From Pseudonocardia kujensis (lineage in GTDB: Bacteria; Actinomycetota; Actinomycetes; Mycobacteriales; Pseudonocardiaceae), in contig NZ_JAJSOK010000013.1 of assembly GCF_021283305.1 (NCBI RefSeq), positions 1 to 64,000 of the forward strand: a stretch of DNA of 64,000 nucleotides, in the 5' to 3' direction. The notes under the pieces are model-generated. The model was not told where the DNA came from. It ran no database searches and saw nothing but the letters and a program-made list of their open reading frames with translations. Positions 27,801 through 36,765 of the stretch are shown one piece after another (the first letter of the stretch is position 1; every line of letters begins with the position of its first letter). Made by a program: the position numbers and the translations under genes.

Positions 27801-28020
27801 CCTGGTACGAGCTGATGGCGACGCCCTGCACGTCCTCCTGGATCGCCGCGGTCACGACCTCGTCGACCGAGCGGTTGTGACCCAGGTGGATCACCTCGGC
27901 GCCCTGCCGCTGCAGGATGCGCCGCATGATGTTGATGGCCGCGTCGTGCCCGTCGAACAGGCTCGCCGCCGTCACGAAGCGGATCGGGTTCTTCGGGACG
28001 TAGAGCTCGCTGTCACCCAT
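24808..28020 (-). CDS. icmF: Fused isobutyryl-CoA mutase (IcmF)
   Basis: This 1070-residue protein carries, in order, an N-terminal B12-binding domain ([12 protein letters not shown] near residue 22, with the lower-ligand His), a MeaB/ArgK-like GTPase chaperone domain ([10 protein letters not shown] near residue 200), and a C-terminal methylmalonyl-CoA-mutase-type TIM barrel. This domain order defines IcmF. The enzyme interconverts isobutyryl-CoA and n-butyryl-CoA using adenosylcobalamin. At the positions that are Tyr and Arg in methylmalonyl-CoA mutase, this protein has Phe589 (RRFKYLS) and Gln720 (GQNTCIF), the isobutyryl-type pair. The ATG at 28020 follows GGAGG by about eight bases. No cobalamin riboswitch is apparent upstream. 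Confidence 0.93.
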   Translation of the reverse strand: MGDSELYVPKNPIRFVTAASLFDGHDAAINIMRRILQRQGAEVIHLGHNRSVDEVVTAAIQEDVQGVAISSYQGGHVEYFSYLVELLRERGAGHVKVYGGGGGVIVAEEIELLHSRGVSRIFSPDDGQRLGLPGMINLMIRECDTDLTAEPPASYDGVFTGETATLARALTLAESGKLPADVLERVKASEKQVPVLGITGTGGSGKSSLTDELVRRFRLDQEDKLRIAVLAVDPTRRKGGGALLGDRIRMNALKGDQVYFRSLATRGNDGVIPENLGDVISVLKAAGFDLVIVETPGIGQGDAGIVPFVDRSLYVMTPEFGAASQLEKIDMLDFADVVAINKFERRGAEDARRDVGRQLVRNREAFGESWEDMPVYGTSAATFNDDGVTALYQELGALLSENGLTLHEGRLPKVDRKTSTEYAAVIPPERVRYLAEIAETVRGYHAETESEATKARVRQHLRTARELVGEAVDDALRKAEQDLSSESAQLLDTWPQVVEDYSGDELVVKVRDKELRTQLTRETLSGNKVPRVSLPRYTEDAELLRFLRRENLPGKFPYTAGVFPFKREGEDPARMFAGEGDPFRTNRRFKYLSQDSEAKRLSTAFDSVTLYGHDPDTRPDIYGKVGTSGVSIATLDDMKELYSGFDLCSPTTSVSMTINGPAPTILAFFLNTAVDQQVEKFREEEGREPDEAEREELTAFAYANVRGTVQADILKEDQGQNTCIFSTEFSLRMMADIQEWFIRHKVRNFYSVSISGYHIAEAGANPISQLAFTLSNGFTFVESYLARGMDIDDFAPNLSFFFSNGMDAEYTVIGRVARRIWAVAMRERYGANERSQKLKYHVQTSGRSLHAQEMNFNDIRTTLQALCALYDNANSLHTNAYDEAITTPTESSVRRAMAIQLIINREWGLSMNENPLQGSFVVDELTDLVEEAVLAEFDRIAERGGVLGAMETGYQRGKIQDESMLYEHRKHTGELPIVGVNTFVKPEDDEPVEIELARGTEAEKKSQLERLADFQSRHKSEAEQAIRRLQDVATGEGNVFDELMRAARVCSLGQLTEAFFEVGGQYRRNM

Positions 28021-28172
28021 GGATGGGACCTCCTGCACGACGACGTACCCCGCACATTTAGTTTGACATCCTAGTATCGGACGTACAAGAGATCGTGATG
28101 TGACGTGAGCCGGTCCCGTCGTCGCAGGTCAGCCGGGCGCGTGAGGGGAACCCCGCTGTGGGCGGGCGACGC

Positions 28173-29135
28173 TCAGAGGAGCGTGTCGAGGGCGGTGTGC
28201 ACCTCGGCGAGGGTCGGCCGGGAGGCCGGGTCGGCGAGCAGGCAGCCGTCGAGGACGCTCGCCACGCGCACCGGGAGCCGGCGCCGCGACCGCAGCCGGG
28301 GCGCGGGCCTGAGCAGCTGGGGGTAGAGCCGGCCCAGCTCCGCCCGCGGGTGCGTCGAGTCGGTGCGGGAGAGGCTGTGCGAGCCGGTCTGCTCGGGGTC
28401 CGCGACGCCGTCGGGGAAGGGGCGGACGCCGGTCGCGGCCTCGTGCAGGACCACGCCGACCGCCCAGACGTCCGTGGCGGGTGTGACGACCCCGCCCAGG
28501 ATCTGCTCGGGTGCCATGTACCGGGCGCTGCCGACCTCGGCCGGCGCCGGGCCGGGCGCGCGGGCGAGCGCCAGGTCGATCACCCGGGTCACGCCGGCGC
28601 TGACGACGATGTTGCTGGGCTTGACGTCGCAGTGCACCCGGCCGCGCTCGTGCAGGTAACGCAGCGCCGCACCGAGCTGTTGGCCCAGGTGCGCGAGCGC
28701 GGTCTCCGGGAAACGCCCGTAGCTGTCCAGCGCGTCGGAGAGGGTGCCGCCCGGCAGCGACTCCAGCACCATGACCGGGTTCGGGCCGCGCTCGTCGACC
28801 AGGTCGAGCAGTCGCACGATGTAGGGGTGCCGCAGCGCGCGCAGCAGCTTGGCCTCGCGCAGCAGCCCCCGCCGGGTGCGGGCGTCGCCCACCAGGTCCG
28901 GCCGCAGCACCTTCGCCACGGTGTGGCAGTGGTGGACGGCGCTCCACGCGTCGTAGGTGTCGAAGTCCTCGCCGCGCCGCAGGTGCTGCACCACGCTGTA
29001 GCCCGGCGCGACCTCCCGGCCCGGCTCGAGCGGCGGTGGCCCGTCGAGGCCGGGGCCGGGCCCCGGCTGCGCGACGCGCAGGTCGCCGGGAGCCGGATCC
29101 GGGTGCGGATCCGGCTCCACGGCGGCCGCACTCAT
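28173..29135 (-). CDS. Atypical serine/threonine protein kinase
   Basis: This 320-residue soluble kinase domain has no transmembrane helix or sensor domain. Lys75 (VAKV), Glu94, the catalytic loop HCDVKPSN (Asp170, Asn175) and MAPEQ are present. Two elements are degenerate: the glycine loop keeps only one glycine (RRGEDFDTYDAW), and the DFG motif reads DLA (Asp187). Catalysis is possible because Lys, Asp and Asn remain, but nucleotide binding may be altered. The N-terminal 45 residues are Pro/Gly/Asp-rich. It lies 31 bases downstream of the large ABC exporter gene on the same strand and is probably in its operon. Confidence 0.85.
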   Translation of the reverse strand: MSAAAVEPDPHPDPAPGDLRVAQPGPGPGLDGPPPLEPGREVAPGYSVVQHLRRGEDFDTYDAWSAVHHCHTVAKVLRPDLVGDARTRRGLLREAKLLRALRHPYIVRLLDLVDERGPNPVMVLESLPGGTLSDALDSYGRFPETALAHLGQQLGAALRYLHERGRVHCDVKPSNIVVSAGVTRVIDLALARAPGPAPAEVGSARYMAPEQILGGVVTPATDVWAVGVVLHEAATGVRPFPDGVADPEQTGSHSLSRTDSTHPRAELGRLYPQLLRPAPRLRSRRRLPVRVASVLDGCLLADPASRPTLAEVHTALDTLL

Positions 29136-29166
29136 CGCGCGCCCCCGCGAGGGCGCCCGGCGTCGC

Positions 29167-31884
29167 TCACCGCGGACCGCCGGGGCGCAGGCTCCAGCCC
29201 GTCCGCTCGCCGTCCACGTCGTCGACCCCCGTACCGTCGAACTCCACGCGGTCGATCCTCGCGCGGTGGCGCCCGCCTGGCACCTCGGAGTTCCGGGTGA
29301 CGGCGACGAAACGCTCGGTGGGAGCGGCGTCCGGTCCGGATGTGGGCTCCGCCACCGGGGCCGGCCGCGGCTCGACCACGGTCGTGCGGCGCGCGGGCAG
29401 CGCCCAGCGGGACAGCGCCTCCGGACCCGACGCCGGGGCGAGCTCGGAGAGGCCCACGTGCGCGCCCGGCGTGCGGAACGTCGGGAGCAGGGTGGTCTCG
29501 GCCCACGGGTCGGCCGGCCAGGAGGAGGTCTGCAGGGCCGCGAGGTCCGCGTCGAGCTCCGCCTCGAGGTCCGCCCCGAACCCGTCCCCGAACTCCTCGT
29601 GGAGGGCGGCGGGCAGCCGCTCTGCCGCGGACTCCTCGCCGGGGTGGTGCAGCCGGTACAGCTCGGCGTAGCCGGGACTGCGCGCGAGCAGCTCGCGGTG
29701 TCGCCCGGAGGCGGTGATCCGGCCGTTCTCGAGGTAGACGATCTGGTCGGCGTCGGTCACCGTGAGCAGGTTGTGGCTGATCACGAGCGTGGTGCGGCCC
29801 TCCATCAGTCGGCGCAGGGGCGTGAGGACGCGCTCGGCGGCGCCGGCGTCGAGTCCCGTCGTCGGTTCGTCGAGGATCAGCACGGGCGCGTCGCGGACCA
29901 TCGCCCGCGCGATCGCCAGCCGCTGCCGCTGGCCCCCGGAGAGCAACCGGCCGCGCTGGCCGACCCGGGTGTCGTAGCCGTCGGGCAGGGCGGTGATGAA
30001 CTCGTGCGCGTCGGCGGCCCGCGCGGCCTCCACGATCTCGGCCTCGCTCGCGTCGGGGCGGCCCCAGAGGATGTTGTCGCGCACCGTGCCGTCGAACACG
30101 AGCGTCTCCTGCAGCAACGCCGCGACGTTGCGCCGGACGTCGGCCAGGGCGAGGTCGCGCAGGTCGTGCCCGTCGAGCACCACGGACCCGGCCTCCGGGT
30201 CGTAGAAGCGCAGCAGCAGCTTGGTCAGCGTGGTCTTGCCGGCGCCGCTGGGGCCGACCACCGCCACGGTGTGCCCGCGCGGGACCAGGATCGACACCCG
30301 CTCCAGCGCGGGCCCCGCCGTGCCGGGGTAGGTGAAGGTGACGTCCTCGAGCCGCAGGTCCCCGCGCGCCCGCTCGATCCGCACCGGGTCGGGCCGGTCC
30401 GTGACCTGGGGTTGCTCGTCGAGCAGCTCGATCACGCGCTCGGCGCCGGCGGCCGCGGCGTAGACGGTGTTGCCCATCTCGCCGAACCCGCGGACGGGTC
30501 CGAACAGCTGGCTCAGGTACCCGGTGAACACGAGCAGCCCGCCGAGGGTCAGGTTGCCGCGGGCCATCTGCCAGATGCCCACACCGAGGACCGTCAGCAC
30601 GCCGACGACCTCGAGCATCCCGACCAGCGGGCCGAACAGCGACTTGAGCCGCACCGCCACCATCTGCGCGGCGAACGCGCCGCGGCTCTCCCGGTGGAAC
30701 CGCTCGGTCTCGCTCGCCTGCCGGCCGTACGCCTGGACGAGGGCGACGTTGCCGAGGCTCTCCTCCGCGACGGCCGCGATGCCGCCGGTGCGCCGCCGCT
30801 TCTCCCGCGACGCGCTCTTGATCCGGCGCGCGAAGAACCGCGACGCCAGGCCGAACACCGGCGCGGCCGCGACGGCGATCAGCGCCAGCTGCCAGTTCAG
30901 GAAGAAGAGCAGGGCCGTGCAGACGATCACCTGGACGCCGTACGTCACGGCCATCGCGACGCCGGTCAGGACGAGCTCCTCGATGGCACCGATGTCGCTC
31001 GACAACCGCGCCATCACGTCGCCGAGCTGGCGCCGTTCGAAGAATCCGAGGGAGAGCCGCTGCAGGTGTGCGAACACGCGGGTGCGCAGGACGAGCACGA
31101 ATCGTTCACCGACCCACGCGGAGACGTACGAGTCGAAATAGTCGATCACCGCACCGACGACCGAGACGGCCAGATAAGCGCCGATCACCCACGGCAGCAG
31201 TGTGTAGTTCTGCGGCGTGAGCACGTCGTCGATCAGGATCATGAACAGCCACAGGCTGGCGGCGACCGTCAGCGGGCTGAGCGCCGAGAGGACCAGGCCG
31301 ATCACGAAGCGGCCGCGGAAGCCGGCGGTGTAGGGCCAGAACCGGCGGAAGATCTGTCGCACGGTGAGGTGCGGGGCCTCGGGCAGCAGGGCGGCCGCGG
31401 AGCGCTCCGGGGCGGCGGGCGCGGGCCCGGCGACGGCCCCCGGCTCGGCAGCCGGATCGGCATCCGGCTCGTGGTCGACGTCGTGGTCGACGTCGTGGGC
31501 GTGGTCGTGGGCGTGGGCGTGGTCGTGGTCGTGGTCGACGACGGGTACGGCGGCGGTCTCGGCGGCGGCGTCGCCGGCGGGGTCGGCGGCGGGGTCGGCG
31601 GCGGGCTCGCGGTCGAGCGCGACGCGCGTGTCGGGGTCGGGGTCGTCCACGGCGTCGTTGCTGGTCAGGGGGTGCATGGGTGCGACGGTCACGGCCGGGA
31701 AGGACTGCGGGGTCGGCTCCGGTCCGGGACCCGACCCGTGAGCGGGTTCGAGGGCCGGGCCGTGCACCGGCTCGAGACCCTCGAGGCCCTCCGGGCTGTC
31801 GGGGCCCTCGGTCCCGGTGAGGGGCCGGGTCGCGCGGCGGGCACCGCGCCTCGTCGCGCGGTGACGGGCGGTGGGGGACGGCAT
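29167..31884 (-). CDS. ABC exporter (fused membrane and ATPase domains) with His/Asp-rich N terminus
   Basis: This is a 905-residue MsbA-like ABC half-transporter with extra ends. Residues 1-175 are low complexity, including a DHDH/AHDH stretch at 117-138 that could bind divalent metals. Six transmembrane helices follow (about 190-480), then the nucleotide-binding domain with Walker [10 protein letters not shown] near 543, signature LSGGQRQ near 647 and Walker B LILDEP near 668. The last 150 residues are again disordered and acidic. The ATG at 31884 has GGAGG nine bases upstream. The His-rich part resembles metal-sensing segments of zinc/cobalt transporters, but the substrate is unknown. The kinase gene follows it. 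Confidence 0.87.
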   Translation of the reverse strand: MPSPTARHRATRRGARRATRPLTGTEGPDSPEGLEGLEPVHGPALEPAHGSGPGPEPTPQSFPAVTVAPMHPLTSNDAVDDPDPDTRVALDREPAADPAADPAGDAAAETAAVPVVDHDHDHAHAHDHAHDVDHDVDHEPDADPAAEPGAVAGPAPAAPERSAAALLPEAPHLTVRQIFRRFWPYTAGFRGRFVIGLVLSALSPLTVAASLWLFMILIDDVLTPQNYTLLPWVIGAYLAVSVVGAVIDYFDSYVSAWVGERFVLVLRTRVFAHLQRLSLGFFERRQLGDVMARLSSDIGAIEELVLTGVAMAVTYGVQVIVCTALLFFLNWQLALIAVAAAPVFGLASRFFARRIKSASREKRRRTGGIAAVAEESLGNVALVQAYGRQASETERFHRESRGAFAAQMVAVRLKSLFGPLVGMLEVVGVLTVLGVGIWQMARGNLTLGGLLVFTGYLSQLFGPVRGFGEMGNTVYAAAAGAERVIELLDEQPQVTDRPDPVRIERARGDLRLEDVTFTYPGTAGPALERVSILVPRGHTVAVVGPSGAGKTTLTKLLLRFYDPEAGSVVLDGHDLRDLALADVRRNVAALLQETLVFDGTVRDNILWGRPDASEAEIVEAARAADAHEFITALPDGYDTRVGQRGRLLSGGQRQRLAIARAMVRDAPVLILDEPTTGLDAGAAERVLTPLRRLMEGRTTLVISHNLLTVTDADQIVYLENGRITASGRHRELLARSPGYAELYRLHHPGEESAAERLPAALHEEFGDGFGADLEAELDADLAALQTSSWPADPWAETTLLPTFRTPGAHVGLSELAPASGPEALSRWALPARRTTVVEPRPAPVAEPTSGPDAAPTERFVAVTRNSEVPGGRHRARIDRVEFDGTGVDDVDGERTGWSLRPGGPR

Positions 31885-31967
31885 CTTCACGTGCCTCCGG
31901 TGGTCCGGGGGAGAAAGGGGGAGTGCGGGGGCCGGAACGTCGGGCGAGAAGACCGGTCGGGAAGACG

Positions 31968-32007
31968 GCGGCGGCCCCACCCACCGCAGCGCGGGAGGGG
32001 CCGCCGC
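31968..32007 (-). terminator. Hairpin between the Lys/His-rich ORF and the ABC exporter gene
   Basis: GCGGCGGCCCC at 31968-31978 pairs perfectly with GGGGCCGCCGC at 31997-32007 (11 bp, 18-base loop). It follows the stop of the small ORF at 32029 on the minus strand, so that ORF may be a separate transcript. Confidence 0.55.
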
Positions 32008-32028
32008 ACGACCATCAGAGCACCCGGC

Positions 32029-32163
32029 TCACTTGTGCCCGTGCTTCTTCTTGCCGTGCGACTTGCTCCACGACTTCTTCGAGTGCGAGCACTTGTCGTG
32101 CTTCTTCGCCGGCTTCTTCGGGCCGCCGGGACCGGGGAACGGCAGCAGGGCCAGGAAGTCCAT
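32029..32163 (-). CDS. 44-residue Lys/His-rich small protein
   Basis: ATG at 32163 opens a 45-codon frame with a good GGAG ribosome binding site nine bases upstream. The first ten residues are hydrophobic (MDFLALLPFP), followed by a GPGGP turn, then a strongly basic tail with 12 lysines, five histidines and a single cysteine (for example KKHDKCSHSKK and HGKKKHGHK). The composition suggests binding to nucleic acid, phosphate or metal. I do not recognise a family. It precedes the His/Asp-rich ABC exporter on the same strand but is separated from it by a hairpin. The hydrophobic start is too short for a normal signal peptide. Confidence 0.6.
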   Translation of the reverse strand: MDFLALLPFPGPGGPKKPAKKHDKCSHSKKSWSKSHGKKKHGHK

Positions 32164-32460
32164 CTCGCTTCTCCTTCTCCGGGGACGCGGTCCGCCAATG
32201 CGCACCGCGTATCTCGCCTAAAGCGCGAGCGGGAAAGAGGTTGCGACGTTCTCGACGCGCCACTCGATCGGGCTAAACGGTGGGTGAACAGGACGGTGCG
32301 GCGTCCGGGCGAGCCCGTCCCCGGTCGAGTGATGTGATCGCGTCGTGATCGTTCACCGCGCGCACCGGAACCGGCGTTCGCGTGCTGTGAATGCCGTCAC
32401 GACGACCGTTCTCGGGACGCCCGGGCGTCGGCTCCGGTCACGCTCCGCGGGCGGGACGGG

Positions 32461-32787
32461 TCAGGCCGCGCGGCGCTGGGGAACCGCGTCCCCGGCCGGC
32501 TCGAGGACCGACTCGACCGACTCCACGGCCTCGCCCACCACGTCGCCGACCGCGTCGGTGAGCGAGGACGGGGCGCCTACGGCACGCCGGGCCCGGATCC
32601 GTCGGCGAAGCATCCTGGCGGCCACCGTGCCCGCGACCCCGACGACCGCGAGCGCAGCCCCGGAGAGCACGATCGGGAGGATGCCGGCGTCGGGGAAGAC
32701 CGCCATGAGCACGAACGAGGAGAGCGGCCACCACAGCAGGGTTCGTCCCGCGCCGTGGCGCGTCCAGTCGTGATGCTCGGGCGCCAT
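32461..32787 (-). CDS. Small putative membrane protein
   Basis: This 108-residue ORF starts at ATG 32787. An amphipathic first 15 residues precede a hydrophobic region with two helices (LLWWPLSSFVLMAVFP and GILPIVLSGAALAVVGVAGTVAARM). An Arg-rich segment (RRRIRARR) and a Val/Glu/Ala helical tail follow. The positive-inside rule places both ends in the cytoplasm. No family is recognised. It is divergent from the mycothiol-dependent isomerase-like gene. Confidence 0.55.
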   Translation of the reverse strand: MAPEHHDWTRHGAGRTLLWWPLSSFVLMAVFPDAGILPIVLSGAALAVVGVAGTVAARMLRRRIRARRAVGAPSSLTDAVGDVVGEAVESVESVLEPAGDAVPQRRAA

Positions 32788-32890
32788 GCCATCCGCTTAC
32801 CCGCGGCGATCACGGATCATGCCTGCGGTCCCGGAATCCGCCCGGCAGCGTGGCGCCCGCCGGCCCGTCCGGGTCGGTTAGGTTCCGACC

Positions 32891-33679
32891 ATGAGCAGCG
32901 ACGCCGCCCCCACCACCCCCGCGTTCGACGTCCGGACCGCGCTCCTCGACGAGAACGCGCGGCTGGCCGAGCTGGTCCGCACGGCCGACCACGGCACGGA
33001 GATCCCGACCTGCCCCGGCTGGACGCTGACGCAGCTGCTGCGCCACGTCGGGCGCGGCCACCGGTGGGCCGCCACGATGATCACGGAGCGGGTGACGGAG
33101 GCGCTCGACCCCCGCCAGGTCCCGGGCGGGAAGCCACCCGCCGACCTCGACGGCACCGTGGCGTGGCTGCGGGAGGGGGCGCAGGCCGTGCTCGACGCCG
33201 TCGACGCGGTGGGGCCGGAGGCGCCGGCCTGGACCTTCACCGGCCCGAAGCCCGCCGCCTGGTGGATCCGCCGCCGGCTGCACGAGGAGACGGCGCACCG
33301 CGCGGACGTGCAGCTCGCGCTGGGGCAGGACAGCGACCTCGACCCCGCGCTCGCCGCCGACGGGCTGTCCGAGTGGCTCGACCTCGTCGCCGCCCGCCGC
33401 GGCAGGGAGCTGCTGCCCGAGGGCGTCACGCTCCATCTCCACGCCACGGACGGCGACCTCGGGCCGGCGGGGGAGTGGACGGTCCGACCCGACGGCGCCG
33501 GCGAGCGGGCCGGGATCGCCTGGGAGCACGGGCACGCGAAGGGCACCGTCGCCGTCCGCGGGCCGGCCGCCGTCCTCTACCTCGCCACCCTGCGCCGGCT
33601 GCCGGCCGCCGACCCGCGGCTGGAGGTGTTCGGCGAGGCCGCGGTCTTCGACGCCTGGCTCGCCGCCACCCCGTTCTGA
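32891..33679 (+). CDS. Maleylpyruvate isomerase family, mycothiol-dependent enzyme
   Basis: This 262-residue protein has an N-terminal MDMPI/DinB-like four-helix domain, with the metal-binding pattern around LLRHVGRGHRW and RLHEETAHRADVQL, and a C-terminal SCP2-like/MDMPI_C domain. The opening CPGWTLTQLLRHVG is a strong signature of actinobacterial mycothiol-dependent isomerase-like proteins. Most members have no known substrate, so only the family is given. The ATG at 32891 has no close coding neighbour on this strand; the TetR gene begins 164 bases after its stop. Confidence 0.85.
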   Translation: MSSDAAPTTPAFDVRTALLDENARLAELVRTADHGTEIPTCPGWTLTQLLRHVGRGHRWAATMITERVTEALDPRQVPGGKPPADLDGTVAWLREGAQAVLDAVDAVGPEAPAWTFTGPKPAAWWIRRRLHEETAHRADVQLALGQDSDLDPALAADGLSEWLDLVAARRGRELLPEGVTLHLHATDGDLGPAGEWTVRPDGAGERAGIAWEHGHAKGTVAVRGPAAVLYLATLRRLPAADPRLEVFGEAAVFDAWLAATPF

Positions 33680-33776
33680 GCCGGTTCAGGCGGCCGCCGG
33701 CGCCGGGGTCCCCTCCGGAGCCGCGGCCCGCCGCCCCGGCCGCCACCTGGAACCGCGTCTCCACGGAGCCCCAGGA

Positions 33777-33820
33777 CGAACGGCGTTCGGAACGAACGGT
33801 GTTCTACCCACGAACGGTGT
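33777..33820. promoter_or_regulatory. Three-copy CGAACGGYGT operator upstream of the TetR gene
   Basis: The motif CGAACGG(C/T)GT occurs three times in the same orientation, at 33777, 33793 and 33811. The first two copies extend to GAAC-N3-GTTC dyads, typical of TetR half-site symmetry. They lie directly upstream of the -10 hexamer of the TetR gene, so autoregulation is likely. Confidence 0.65.
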
Positions 33821-33830
33821 CCGCGTCAAA

Positions 33831-33836
33831 TAGAAT
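33831..33836 (+). promoter_or_regulatory. -10 hexamer of a probable leaderless TetR transcript
   Basis: TAGAAT at 33831-33836 matches the actinobacterial TANNNT -10 and ends seven bases before the GTG at 33844, so transcription would begin at or next to the start codon. No ribosome binding site is present, which supports a leaderless mRNA. Confidence 0.55.
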
Positions 33837-33843
33837 CGAACGC

Positions 33844-34563
33844 GTGGAGCACGACCTGCCCGAGCCGCCCTGGCGCACCCCGCGCAAGCAGCCGGCGCGA
33901 CGCTCCCTGTCGCGGGAGGCGATCGTCGAGGCCGCGATGGGGGTGCTGCGCAAGGAGGGGATCGACGGCGTGAGCATGCGCCGCGTCGCGACCGAGCTGT
34001 CGACCGGCGCGGCATCCCTCTACGCGCACGTCGCGAACAAGGACGAGCTCGTCGAGCTGCTGTTCGACGAGGTCGCGGGGGAGATCCCGTTGCCCGAACC
34101 GGACCCCGCCCGCTGGCGCGAGCAGGTCATGCAGCTGTGGGTCGACTCGCGGGCGGCGCTGCTGCGCTACCGGGACATCGCCCGCGCCGCGCTCGGGTCG
34201 GTCCCGTTCGGGCCCAACGCCCTGCGCGTCACCGAGACGACCCTGCAGCTGCTGCGCCTCGGCGGCGTCCCGGAGGAGGCGGCCGCCTGGTCGGCCGACG
34301 TCGTCGGGCTCTACGTCAGCGCGAGCGCCGTCGAGGGCGCGATGCGGGCGCAGCGCGAGGAGGGGCACGGCCAGTGGGACGACAAGGCCCGGCAGACGCG
34401 GGAGTTCCTCGCCGCCCTGCCCGCCGACCGGTTCCCGGTGTTCGTCTCGCTGCTGCCGCACCTGATGTCGGGCACGGAGGAGGAGCGGTTCCGGTTCGGG
34501 CTGGAGCTGCTCGTGAGCGGGCTCGCCGCGCTCGCTACAGGTCCTCGGGGAGCAGATCCATGA
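33844..34563 (+). CDS. TetR/AcrR-family transcriptional regulator
   Basis: This 239-residue protein has an N-terminal HTH (SREAIVEAAMGVLRKEGIDGVSMRRVATELSTGAASLYAHVANKDELVELL, about residues 21-70) and a C-terminal TetR_C ligand domain (FGPNALRVTETTLQLLRLGG and following). The GTG at 33844 is chosen because it immediately follows the -10 hexamer and gives a normal TetR N terminus. Its 3' end overlaps the convergent acetyltransferase gene by 29 bases. The tandem operator upstream suggests autorepression; other targets are not evident. Confidence 0.9.
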   Translation: MEHDLPEPPWRTPRKQPARRSLSREAIVEAAMGVLRKEGIDGVSMRRVATELSTGAASLYAHVANKDELVELLFDEVAGEIPLPEPDPARWREQVMQLWVDSRAALLRYRDIARAALGSVPFGPNALRVTETTLQLLRLGGVPEEAAAWSADVVGLYVSASAVEGAMRAQREEGHGQWDDKARQTREFLAALPADRFPVFVSLLPHLMSGTEEERFRFGLELLVSGLAALATGPRGADP

Positions 34564-35101
34564 GCAGCCCGTCGTGCCAGGTGCCGTCCGCGCCCCGCTC
34601 GTACGCGCGCATCACGCCGACCCGCCGGAACCCGACCCGCTCGTAGCTGCGGATCGCGCGCTCGTTCGTCGCCGCGGGGTCGATGACGATCCGGTGGTGC
34701 CCGCGCACGTCGAACAGGTGGCGGGCGAGGGTGCGCACCGCGTCGGCGCCGAGGCCCTGCCCGTGCGCGTCCGGATGCAGGGCGACGTCGATGCCGGCGT
34801 GCCGGTAGTCGGGGTCCTCCTCCTCGTGGAACATGATCAGCCCGACGGTCTCGCGGTAGGCCTCGACCGCATAGCAGTGCGGGCCGAGCAGCTCCCGGCG
34901 GACCCGCTCGAGGTCGTAGCCGGCCCACCAGCGCTCGACCTCGGGGTGCCGCAGGATCTGCAGGAACTCGCCGACGTGCCGCGGTTCGGTGGGCCGCAGG
35001 ACCACGGTCTGCCCGGCCAGCGCGCCGGTACCGTCCGTCTCGGGGGGCTCGTCGCCGCGCAGCGGTACCGCGCCGGGTCCCGGGTGTCCGAGCGTGCTCA
35101 T
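34535..35101 (-). CDS. GNAT-family N-acetyltransferase (AAC(6')-like)
   Basis: This 188-residue GNAT protein has an acetyl-CoA-binding motif near HPDAHGQGLGADAVRTLARHLFD and a C-terminal RSYERVGFRRVGVMRAYER stretch. The N-terminal LRPTEPRHVGEFLQILRHPEVERWW matches aminoglycoside 6'-N-acetyltransferase-like and RimJ-like members; the true substrate is unknown. The ATG at 35101 overlaps the stop of the upstream phosphatase gene (ATGA). The 3' end overlaps the convergent TetR gene. Confidence 0.82.
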   Translation of the reverse strand: MSTLGHPGPGAVPLRGDEPPETDGTGALAGQTVVLRPTEPRHVGEFLQILRHPEVERWWAGYDLERVRRELLGPHCYAVEAYRETVGLIMFHEEEDPDYRHAGIDVALHPDAHGQGLGADAVRTLARHLFDVRGHHRIVIDPAATNERAIRSYERVGFRRVGVMRAYERGADGTWHDGLLMDLLPEDL

Positions 35102-36756
35102 GCAGCAGCCTCCGCGCTGAGGGTCACGCGGGCCCGTTCGTCGAGCGCGGCGGCGGACCGGGGCTTCTCGAAGATCACCTCGGCGCGCCTGCCGTCGACG
35201 AGCAGGGTCGCGATGTGGTTGCCGAAGAGAGGGGTGCCGACCCGGTCCCAGTGCAGGCCGGGGGCCGGGGCGCCGTGGTGCGCGGCCCAGGCCCGGGCCC
35301 ACGCGGCGGCGGGCCTCGACCAGGCGAGCCGGAACGCGGCCCGCACGGCCCCCGGCACGTGGTTGTGCACCGGGGAGCAGACGACCTGGTGGACGCGCGC
35401 CGCGCTCGCGGGCACGCCGGGCAGCTCGGCCCGGGCCGTGTAGCTGTGGTGCACGTCACCGGACAATACCGTGACGGTCGCGGGGCCCGCCGGGCCCTCG
35501 GCACCCCGGGCGGCCCGCCCGACCAGCTCGGCGAGCCGGTCGAAGGACGCGCGGAAGGCCGGCCAGTGCTCCATGTCCGCGGCCTGCCGGACGGCCTCGC
35601 CGAGCCGGCCGCGCAGCCCGGGCCGGCCCGCGGCGATCTCGTTGACCGTCTCCAGGTCGCCCAGCGCCGGGGCGAGCAGCCAGGGCACGGAGGTGCCGAG
35701 CAGCAGGTGGTCGACGTCGCCGCCGTCCGGTGCCGGGGCGGTCGCCTGCTGCTCCACCCACGCGAACTCGCGCTCGCCGAGCATGAGGTGCTCGCCGCCC
35801 TCGAGGATGCGCGCGTTGCGCGAGTCGATCATCACGAGCCGGCTGCGGCCCATGTCCCAGCGGAAGCTGAACCGCAGGCCCTTGCTCCCGTCCACCTCGG
35901 TGTCGGCGCGGTCGGCGAGGTCCTCGAGCAGGGGCCAGACGTCCCCCTCCGCCGCCTGCACCTTCGTCCAGTCCGGATCGGCGGCCAGCTCCTCCGGGGA
36001 GAGGTTGCCCAGGTGCTGGTACACCCAGTACGAGGCCAGGGCCGAGCGGATGCGGTCGCGCCACCAGGGCGTGCGGGCCATCTCCGCGCGCCAGGCGGCC
36101 GAGGTGTTCCAGTCGTCCCGCACGTCGTGGTCGTCGAAGATCATCGCCGTCGGCACGGTCGACATCACCCAGCGGATCTCCGGGTCGATCCAGGAGTCCC
36201 GGTAGAGCCCGACGTACTCGTCGAAGCCCACGATCTCGTCCGCGGGCCAGTCGGGGTGCCGGTCCCGGCGGCCGGCGATCCGGCGGCGGGTCTGCGGGGT
36301 GAGCTCGTCGGCGTAGACCTGGTCGCCGAGCAGCAGCAGCGCCGAGGGCCACTCCTCGGCGGGGGCGCCTGCCATCCGCGCGGCGTAGGCGTCGAGCGCG
36401 TCGATGCCGTAGAGCGCGGCCTGCTTCCGGTCGGAGACCTTGACGTACCGGCAGGAGCCGAACACGATCCGCGCCCGGCCGGCGGAGCGCGGTCCCCGGG
36501 TGGGGACCACGCTCGGCGGGAAGGGGCTGTGCGGCAGCGGCCAGGCCCGCTCGCCGTCGACGTGCACCTCGTACGGGATCCGCGCGTCGGGCTCGAGCCC
36601 GGTCACCGTGACCAGCGCGAAGTGGTGCCCGGCGACCTCGAAGGTCCGCGCGCGGCAGCCCAGCACCTCGACCGTGGCCGGCCCCGCCGTCTGCACCCAC
36701 ACGACCGCCGTGGTCTCGCCGACGTGCCGCAGGACGGGGCCGAGGAGGAGGGTCAC
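35098..36756 (-). CDS. PhoD-like metallophosphatase
   Basis: This 552-residue protein has an N-terminal Fn3-like PhoD_N segment (GPVLRHVGETTAVVWVQT) followed by a PhoD metallophosphatase domain. Metal-ligand motifs are visible: GSCRY, LLGDQVYAD, DDHDVRDDW, SGDVHHSY. Unlike classic PhoD, no Tat signal is present at the GTG 36756 start, so a cytoplasmic phosphodiesterase or phosphatase is expected. Its stop overlaps the acetyltransferase start, and the ROK kinase gene lies nine bases upstream on the same strand, so the three genes form one operon. Confidence 0.87.
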   Translation of the reverse strand: MTLLLGPVLRHVGETTAVVWVQTAGPATVEVLGCRARTFEVAGHHFALVTVTGLEPDARIPYEVHVDGERAWPLPHSPFPPSVVPTRGPRSAGRARIVFGSCRYVKVSDRKQAALYGIDALDAYAARMAGAPAEEWPSALLLLGDQVYADELTPQTRRRIAGRRDRHPDWPADEIVGFDEYVGLYRDSWIDPEIRWVMSTVPTAMIFDDHDVRDDWNTSAAWRAEMARTPWWRDRIRSALASYWVYQHLGNLSPEELAADPDWTKVQAAEGDVWPLLEDLADRADTEVDGSKGLRFSFRWDMGRSRLVMIDSRNARILEGGEHLMLGEREFAWVEQQATAPAPDGGDVDHLLLGTSVPWLLAPALGDLETVNEIAAGRPGLRGRLGEAVRQAADMEHWPAFRASFDRLAELVGRAARGAEGPAGPATVTVLSGDVHHSYTARAELPGVPASAARVHQVVCSPVHNHVPGAVRAAFRLAWSRPAAAWARAWAAHHGAPAPGLHWDRVGTPLFGNHIATLLVDGRRAEVIFEKPRSAAALDERARVTLSAEAAA

Positions 36757-36765
36757 GCGGTCACG

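Noticed and set aside
28021..28172. Cobalamin riboswitch upstream of icmF
   Set aside because: The region is too short, and I could not find a B12-box-like conserved core.
28105..28326. Small plus-strand ORF opposite the kinase gene end
   Set aside because: Arg/Ser-rich shadow of the kinase coding sequence without ribosome binding site.
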